From contig JAPTHN010000001.1 of assembly GCA_026936325.1 (NCBI GenBank), positions 131,479,138 to 131,543,137 of the forward strand: DNA of 64,000 nt, given 5' to 3'. Source of the DNA: Platynereis dumerilii (Eukaryota > Annelida > Polychaeta > Phyllodocida > Nereididae). Positions 57,030-64,000 of this stretch are shown here, piece after piece; positions within the stretch are counted from its first letter, which is position 1; each line of letters begins with the position of its first letter. The notes under the pieces are model-generated. The model was not told the DNA's origin. It did no database searches and was given only the letters and a program-made list of their open reading frames with translations. The position numbers and the translations under genes are program-made.

Positions 57030-57289
57030 CAGCGGTGGAAATGGGGGGGAGCTCAAGGGAGCTGAGCTCCCTTGATAAAAAAACAGGGGGAGCTGTATCC
57101 TGCTACAGCTCCCCCAATGATCACTGGTGAAATTACAATTTTAATGTTACGTTATCAGTCCTCAGTGTATTTTTAGCCACAATTATGTTCTGGTGTAAGA
57201 ATTTTTTCCGTTTTAAAAATTTTGAATGGCGCGCTGCTGTCGCACGAGCCGAGAGCTCCCCCGACGAAAATTTTCCATTTCCATCACTG
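57030..57289. mobile_element. hAT-like short element, 8-bp TSD
   Basis: The left end CAGCGGTGGAAATGG and the reverse complement of the right end CAGTGATGGAAATGG match. Both lead to GGGGGAGCTC, after a short extra stretch on the right side. CTTCATTT flanks it at 57022-57029 and 57290-57297. An inner hairpin (AGCTCAAGGGAGCTGAGCTC and GGGGGAGCTG...CAGCTCCCCC) follows the left end. 260 bp, no coding sequence. Confidence 0.9.
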
Positions 57290-57297
57290 CTTCATTT

Positions 57298-59095
57298 ATA
57301 CGTATATATATCCCGACATGCAAATCCATAAGCTCTAAAAATGCTCCCTTGCAGGGATTATAAAAAGAGCATACTGGCTGTGCATGCTAGAAGGAAGCAT
57401 TTTGCAATACAAGTGAAGTACATTTGAAGTATCTAAAAATAACTTTCAAGCACTTTAGCGCCTGTACAATTTCTCACTGATGGAATGGAAATACCACCCT
57501 CTTATCTATCAATCTATCTATTCTACATATCTATCTGTCTATCTATCTATTCTTTCTTCTTTGCTATTTTCCTATAAAAATTTATGACAAGGTTCAAGAT
57601 TTGAGTAACATATTTGTGACATTTTGGACCAAATTTTTATTTTTGAATTTCGGTCTGAAAAAATAGCCAATCTTACGTAAAATTTCCCCAGGAACCTGAA
57701 TCTGAAGTCGGAAATACAAAATATCTCACCTTTTTCATTCTACGAATGTTTTTATAACTTGTCAATTGGAACCTAGCATTTTTTGGAATATCTCTCATTT
57801 TACTGCATATATCTCAGTAGTACTCAATTGTTGTCAACAAATAAGCCTAGCTCAGTACCAAAGCACTAAACAACTGCTTATTTTTATCCTGTAACAACCA
57901 GGCACATTATAATGACATGGGCGCCCTGTGCCCTTATACATTTTGCATTAATAAAGTGATTTTTGGCACGGCTGTCCAAGACAGCGACTCTGAAATATAG
58001 AATGGAGGTAAAAGAAGACTGCAATAATGACCAGTCACTGTCAAAAGTAATTGTCATGACTTACAAACATATTTTAGGTCAATAATGCAAATGTTATCTT
58101 GCATTACCGACTGAGCTATAGATGGCTAAAATCCTTTAAAATTTGGTCGCAAAAAAAAGTCAAGCTATCCACTGGCCTCACATTGAACTTTTTATACATA
58201 AACTCGTTGTAGCCAATATATCTGGTCATATCAAGTTCGATTTTGGTGACATTCCAACAAAAATTCCAAGAGACTGAGTTTTTTTTGCGACACCATGTAT
58301 TTTTTTCAGCTTTTCAAAATTTAGCAGACATAAGTTAGAAAATGCATTATTGAGACTCAATAAATATTGGCAGCGACCCAATTATTGGTACTATCGTCTT
58401 CTATATTAAATTTGTAAGATATTAATGTATCATAAAACAAAGGCTGCGCGGCAGCATACCCTCGGCTATTCAGCAGGCTATTCTGGAGCCGGTGAAATCA
58501 ATTGACATACTGGCGATAGGTTATGACCCTCAACTACAGCTTTACCAACCCAGTCATATTTAGATGGCCCAGTCTCCCTTTGTACATGTATGGCCCAAGT
58601 CTACCATTTGATGGGGAGAGCTGGGCCAAAATGTTTACCATTTTCATATGGCGTTAGCTCATGAACATATATATCAATGCCCTCCCTCAGATATATATAT
58701 TCTTATCTATTTCTAGAAGCAATCAATGTATCAAGCATGTTTGTATAATCATAATGGTCAGCTGGAGGTGCAAGAACGTACAAAGTGGCCCAACTCTCTC
58801 AAGCTTCCTCACTCTTTCTGGATGACGGAAAGTGTTTTTAGATCAATGAAATGTCCGTTTCTGTATTTTATATGATGTTTTATTTATTTAATTTTGACAA
58901 ATTCCCAGCCTTAGCATTCAACAGATTCAAGGTACTGAAAAGAGATGTTGCAAGGAAATATAAGGGTCACCTCATTGCTATGTCCTCCTCCTGTTCTAAA
59001 TAGCCTACCAAGTGCATAAATACAGGAGGTAAAGTCCCAATCATCCATCCATCCATGATTCTCTGGATGTATTAGATTACATAATTATACATGAT
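57298..59095. other. gene-free stretch with a TATC microsatellite
   Basis: Imperfect TATC repeats at about 57502-57551. Otherwise nothing recognised on either strand. Confidence 0.45.
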
Positions 59096-59124
59096 CAAAC
59101 AATCAATCAATCAATCAATCAATA

Positions 59125-59192
<68 letters not shown>

Positions 59193-59226
59193 CATCTATC
59201 TATATATCTATCTATCTATCTATCTA
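59096..59226. repeat. AATC then ATCT microsatellite
   Basis: (AATC)n to about 59122, then (ATCT)n with two interruptions. Confidence 0.97.
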
Positions 59227-59400
59227 ACATTTTTCTAACAACTAATCAATAGTGCAACATGAAAATCTATTTGCTGGGATAAATTCACAGTGTATCTATC
59301 AGTCAAACAATTAATTAATCATTCATTCATTCAATCAGTCCAATCAGTCAAGCAAACTTCAGTCATTTAAACACCTAATCTAAAACATCTAATCTATCTA
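59227..59400. other. degenerate tetranucleotide-rich flank
   Basis: CAATCAGT/ATTCATTC-like words. It ends with TCTATCTA, the left target duplication of the next element. Confidence 0.6.
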
Positions 59401-60587
59401 GGCATTATCCTACTTTAGCCCCCTTGAGGGTTTAAATATTTTATAGGTATTTCCATAGATATTGATCAACAAAAACTGAAACTGAAAAATAACTCAATTA
59501 TGTTTCCAGTCTGTATATCACAGAATAAATACTGTAAAAGTGTGAAGGAGATCATTACCAAGAATACTCACAGTTATATGTTTCTTAAAACATTCAAACT
59601 GAGGTGTGATATATTGCAAAATACTGTCATATATATACTCCCACTTTAGCCCCCTTTCCCATTGACTGTACCATTGAAAAGGGGGCTAATGTAGGAGTAT
59701 ATATGGACAGTAGGATATAGCAAAAACTGTCTTATTATACTCCTGCTTTAGCCCCCTTTTCCATTGACAGCACCATTGAAAAGGGGGCTAAAGCAGGAGT
59801 ATATATAGACAGTTGGATATAGCAAAAACTGTCTTATTATACTCCTGCTTTAGCCCCCTTTTCCATTAGCAGTACCATTGAAAAGGGGGCTAAAGCAGGA
59901 GTATATATAGACAGTAAGATATAGCAAAAACTGTCTTATTATACTCCTGCTTTAGCCCCCTTTTCCATCGACAGTACCATTGAAAAGGGGGCTAAAGCAG
60001 GAGTATATATAGACAGAATTTTGCTATATTTTGGTGGTATTTCTACTGTATAAGCGTCATTGTGTTTATACACAATATGGCGTTTATACAGTTATTGTAA
60101 CAGCAAAAAAACTTGTCTCTTTTTTGGTGGTATTTCTACTGTATAAGCATCATTGTGTTTATACAAAAGATGGCGTTTATACAGTCAATGTAACAAAGAA
60201 AAACTTTTCTCTTTCTAAAAAAAAATACTGTCTTATATATACTCCTGCTTTAGCCCCCTTTTCCATTGACAAAACCATTGAAAAGGGGGCTAAAGCAGGA
60301 GTATATATAAGACAGTATTTTATATATCCTACTGTCTTATATATACTCCTGCTTTAGCCCCCTTTTCAATGGTACCGTTAATGGAAAAGGGGGCTAAAGC
60401 AGGAGTATAATAAGACAGTTTTTTGATAAATAGTTAGACATTTATTTCTTTGTTACATTGACTGTATAAGCGTCATCTTTTGTATAAACACAATGACGCT
60501 TATACAGTAAAAATTACCACCACTATTTCCCATGAAAAAAGGGCCTAAATGTTTAGACCCCTGAGGGGGCTAAAGTAGGATAATGCC
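59401..60587. mobile_element. hairpin-array DNA transposon, copy 2 (ends intact)
   Basis: The left end GGCATTATCCTACTTTAGCC plus CCCT is matched without mismatch over 24 bases by the reverse complement of the right end. TCTATCTA flanks both sides (59393-59400, 60588-60595). The interior holds six hairpins whose core CCTGCTTTAGCCCCCTTTTC repeats the TIR core (59636-60407). It also holds two direct copies and one inverted copy of a second hairpin (ACTGTATAAGCGTCAT... ATGGCGTTTATACAGT; 60033-60101, 60126-60194, 60452-60522). 1187 bp with no transposase; the 108-codon frame at 60031 is made of repeat. Confidence 0.93.
59636..60407. repeat. six TIR-core hairpins, partly in a 102-bp tandem array
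   Basis: Hairpins lie at about 59636-59700, 59738-59801, 59840-59903, 59942-60005, 60240-60303 and 60343-60407. The second to fourth form a regular 102-bp direct array (AAAAACTGTCTTATTATACT at each start). Confidence 0.95.
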
Positions 60588-60600
60588 TCTATCTATCTGG

Positions 60601-60649
<49 letters not shown>

Positions 60650-60785
60650 AATCTACCAATCTACCAATCTATCAATCAATCTATCAATCTATCTATATAT
60701 CTATCTATCTATCTATCTATCTACAGCTATCTATCTATCTATCTATCTATCTGTCTATCTATCTGTCTATCTATCTACCTATCCT
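60588..60785. repeat. CTAT microsatellite
   Basis: (CTAT)n with CAAT and GTCT variants. The serine/isoleucine/tyrosine frame over it is not a gene. Confidence 0.97.
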
Positions 60786-61755
60786 ACCTTTATCATCTTA
60801 TCATAAATTATGAATAGAATAAAGGCCTGCCTAAAAACAAAAATAATAGATAGGTTGTCTATCTATCCAATTTATCTATTTTAGGTATTAAACTAAAAAC
60901 AATGTGTGGCCTACAGATGCTTTTTAATAAGACTAATACATTTACTACTTTTAAAACACCTCTGGATGCAAGAAGGTTAAATGCTGTCCAAACTTGGCTG
61001 TATTAGTAAAAAAAAAAAGCTGAAAAGGCAAAAAAAAAAGCCTGCATGGATATAAAAAGTCATATGTCAACTTCTACTTGGCCTATATTACTTATTTAGA
61101 AATAGGAAATTTCATTATAATGTTTAAGATAAAAAAAACTAAGGCTATCAATACAGTTTGAACATATTTCTAAGAAAAAAGGGAATTTTGTTAGAAATAT
61201 AGGGGTGTTATTTAACTGCTTCTGTACTCTCCCCTTTGTTCTTGGGTTTGGTCATTGGGGAGGATTAGTGACATCATGTTACATAATGTCCATTCAACAA
61301 AAGCTGCACCCTGTTCCCCAACAAAGCAGTGACACTTATTGTCTTTAAGGTGCTAAAATATGCTTGTGTTGAGTTTTGTCATTAATTAAAATTCAGATTT
61401 ATCCAACATTAAATATCTTTGGTTAATGAAATATTGAAATTCGTAGAATTAAGGTTTTGTTGCATGCCAAGTAAATTTATAAATAACCTTGTATTTAGCG
61501 GAATCATTTCTGCAATCATTGTTTAATCACATTTATAAAAGCAGGCTGACATTGATTTAATTTCTTTCCTTTAATTTACGTCACTGGGGTTAGATTTCAG
61601 CAAAAGGGGGTTTTGAGATTTCTTGTCAAAAGTTTAGAATGGTAAGGCCCCATGAGTCAGAACTACATTGTATGTGCATAAAGCATATTTGTATATATAA
61701 TATATATAATTTATCATATTTAACCACATAAATTCTGAGGAAGAATGTGATGAAA
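60786..61755. other. spacer
   Basis: AT-rich, with A-runs. No gene recognised. Confidence 0.4.
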
Positions 61756-62395
61756 AAATTATACTTGGGGCACATTGTATGGCACTTTGAGTAACCAACT
61801 GAGATCCAAAATTGACTGAAATGTGACAATTCAAAGGTCTACAGTAAGTGTTGTTTGCCTATTTTTAGCAATTTCTGTCTTTTCATGTTCAAAAATCTAA
61901 TGATATAACAGATATATGCATGAAAATTGTGTGTTTCTTTCATGTTTATTCAATTTGTTCATATTCAAAAGCATTGCATGACTTTATTAGAAACGAAAAG
62001 GTTAGGAAGTTGATATTTTCACATTTTGTGAATTTTAAACTTCTTCTGTTGGCCTAAAAAGTGCATAAACTACTTGCACATAAACTTTTTTTTTTAAATT
62101 ATACTTGGGGCACATTGTATGGCACTTTGAGTAACCAAGATCCAAAATTGACTTAAATGTGACAATTCAAAGGTCTATAGTTTTTGCCTATTTTTAGCAA
62201 TTTCGGTCTTTTTACGTTCAAATATATGATGACGTACCATATATATGCATGAAAACCATTTATTTCATTCATGTTTATTTTATGTTCATATTCAAGAGCA
62301 TGGCATGACTTAATTAGAGACGAAATGGCCAGGAAGTTGATATTGCAAATTTTTGTCGGCCTAAAATATTGCGTCAACTACATAATGGCCATGAA
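61756..62395. repeat. two tandem units, 340-bp period
   Basis: ATACTTGGGGCACATTGTAT recurs at 61761 and 62101, followed in each by GGCACTTTGAGTAACCAA, GTGACAATTCAAAGGTCTA, TGCCTATTTTTAGCAATTTC and TATATGCATGAAAA. Confidence 0.92.
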
Positions 62396-64000
62396 CGTTC
62401 CTTCTTGATAGGTTTAACTATAATACATATTGCTTTTTACCAATATAGTTATTACTGTTTTGGTGTGAGAGACCAAAATTCAAGAAAAATGTAAAAAATT
62501 ACACTTTTTTCCAGTATTTTCCTTTTTATGCAAAATTCGTTAGATGGACCCTCTAAATGATTCAAGCAATTAAGAGAGCTATATTTTAGACAACTAAATT
62601 CTAAATTTCAAATGTCTAACTCCAAAATTGAGGGAATTGCAGAGGGTTGAAAAAAACTTATTTTTTCACATTTTTGGTTCATTCTGTGAAATCTATTTTA
62701 GTTACAGCATTCAGACCCCCAAAAGGCACAACTAGGGTATTTAATACATGTTATGGTAGATTTTCATACCCATAGGTATAACCGTTTCCGAGTTCTGGTC
62801 CGGAAACGAAAAAAATTAATTTTTCCGAATTTTCCATATTTAACAAAAACCGTGGTCATTACATAAAATTAATATGAACTCTAGAAGGCACAATAGCACT
62901 ATTAGACCCATTCATGTGTCTAATTTCATATATATAGGTGTAATAGTTTTGGCACAGAGGCCAATACACATTGTGTGACGCCGCCCGCCCGCCCGCCCGC
63001 CCACCCGCCCGCCCGCCTGCCGGACGGACAAATATTTGCCATACTAACTACAATACCCGACGGCAATATTCATTGCCGAGGGTAAAAATTCTATTGCAAA
63101 AACTGACAACACAGTGGGCTATCAAAGTCAGCAGCTTTACCTCAATCTGCAAAATTCTCAAAAAAATTGTCACCTGACGTTTACTGGAATATCCTGGTAG
63201 TGTGAGTATACGTTTAGCTGAAATGTTTCAAATTTACATGTAATTAGAAGCAAACAATATAGGGAATTATGTCAAGGTGAAATAAATTATATAGAAGTGT
63301 TACTTTCCTAATTATAGCCCCTTGCATGTCACACTGTGAACAATTTTGTCACCCTAAAATGTGCATTTTTTGCCTGTTTTCTGACATATTTTGCCAAAAA
63401 AAAACATAACAAAGGGATGAGATCTCGTCATTTCTGATGCCTTTATTGGAAAGTAGACAATTTTTGTCAGAAGGTAAGTTTAGAACCTTGTTCAAAAAAT
63501 GAAAAATGAGCCCTCAGGATTTTTTTCAGTCAAATTTCACAAATTTGTGACTCAAAGTGTCTCTTCTTTTAACTTTCAATTATAGGCCATATAGAGCTCT
63601 ATAGATAGCTCAATTGAGGGCGGTTCTACCTGAGGGAAGAAGAAGGACAAGTGCGTGATTTTGTATAATTACTTTTTTTACAGCATGTTAGGGCCCTAAA
63701 AATTGATGCTGGCTAGTAAAAATTATTTATAGACTGTATGCAAATTTTGGGCGTGATTGATAGAATAGTACGATCTCCAGTTTAAATTTTTGACAAGTTT
63801 TCCCAAAATCCTATTACAGTTTGTCACGTCAACATTGAGACAGACGTTTGGCCAGATATCTCAGCAACCACAAGCCCCACAGGAGAAATGGGCATACCTA
63901 TGTATAGCTTAGCTCTGTTGTAATCTGAATATCTCATTTTTGTAATGTTTTGGTGCCGTTTTTGTCCGATATTTGCTAATTTATGAAAATGGCAGTCCTT
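62396..64000. other. gene-free stretch with a CCCG microsatellite
   Basis: (CCCG)n at about 62981-63022, followed by a CGGACGGACA context. No gene or matched ends recognised to the window end. Confidence 0.45.

Noticed and set aside
59738-60005. Regularly spaced repeats resembling a CRISPR-like array
   Set aside because: The repeats are hairpins of a TIR-bounded transposon in an animal genome, and the spacers are near-identical rather than unique.
60583-60813. 76-codon frame of isoleucine, tyrosine, leucine and serine
   Set aside because: Translation of a CTAT microsatellite.
1-64000. tRNA or 5S/large rRNA genes, LTR retroelements, Polinton-type elements
   Set aside because: No A/B box pairs with cloverleaf, rRNA words, LTR pairs or capsid/integrase motifs were noticed on reading both strands.

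Overview
This window reads as AT-rich, intron-scale or intergenic DNA from an invertebrate animal. The repeat style fits a marine deuterostome, most likely an echinoderm: frequent TATAGGCCTATA-like words, G-run transposon ends and many CR1/L2-type LINE tails. That assignment is inference and no host gene fixes it. I see no host gene that I can defend, no tRNA or rRNA gene, no CRISPR array and no retroviral or Polinton-like element. The window is a stack of mobile elements set into an old tandem duplication.

Backbone. Blocks from about 2.4 to 27.0 kb recur in the same order from about 39.3 to 50.0 kb, and the first block starts again at about 51.2 kb. The two unit starts at 39.4 and 51.4 kb lie about 12.0 kb apart, so the window appears to hold parts of three diverged tandem units. 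Unit I has been swollen by later insertions. One segment of about 0.5 kb is inverted between units I and II (5895-6386 against 41277-41806).

Insertions. Because the units are paralogous, unit II supplies pre-insertion sites for two elements of unit I. (a) An element at 11021-12834 has an 8-bp target duplication GGAGCTTC and carries a 5'-truncated LINE inside it. A second, intact-looking copy lies at 59401-60587 with duplication TCTATCTA. This family is built of head-to-head repeats of its own terminal sequence, giving a run of near-perfect hairpins. (b) A hAT-like element lies at 12915-13308 (ATCTCAAG). Other elements defined by terminal inverted repeats (TIRs) and target duplications are at 2541-2957, 15834-16850, 57030-57289 (8 bp each) and 48027-48264 (7 bp). 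Tc1/mariner-type elements with TA duplications are at 6430-7238 and 32590-33340. A CACTA-like element of about 2.8 kb lies at 52165-54979.

LINEs. The most complete is a CR1-like element at about 33.35-37.95 kb, with a PHD-finger/esterase ORF1, an APE endonuclease and an RT broken in several places. Fragments of other LINEs lie at 1.1-2.0, 3.2-3.7, 11.2-12.3, 16.9-19.1, 28.7-29.2, 31.5-32.1 (minus strand) and 38.5-39.1 kb. Several end in different short tandem tails.

Other structure. From 21.3 to 23.8 kb lies a satellite-like region built on the palindrome CTGCAGAATTCTGCAG. Long foldbacks lie at 5.2, 15.4, 23.9, 28.5 (70-bp arms with no mismatch), 38.4, 41.9, 47.9 and 55.1 kb. Several carry or adjoin TGAYGTCA (CRE-like) octamers. 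Tetranucleotide microsatellites lie at 59.1 and 60.6 kb.
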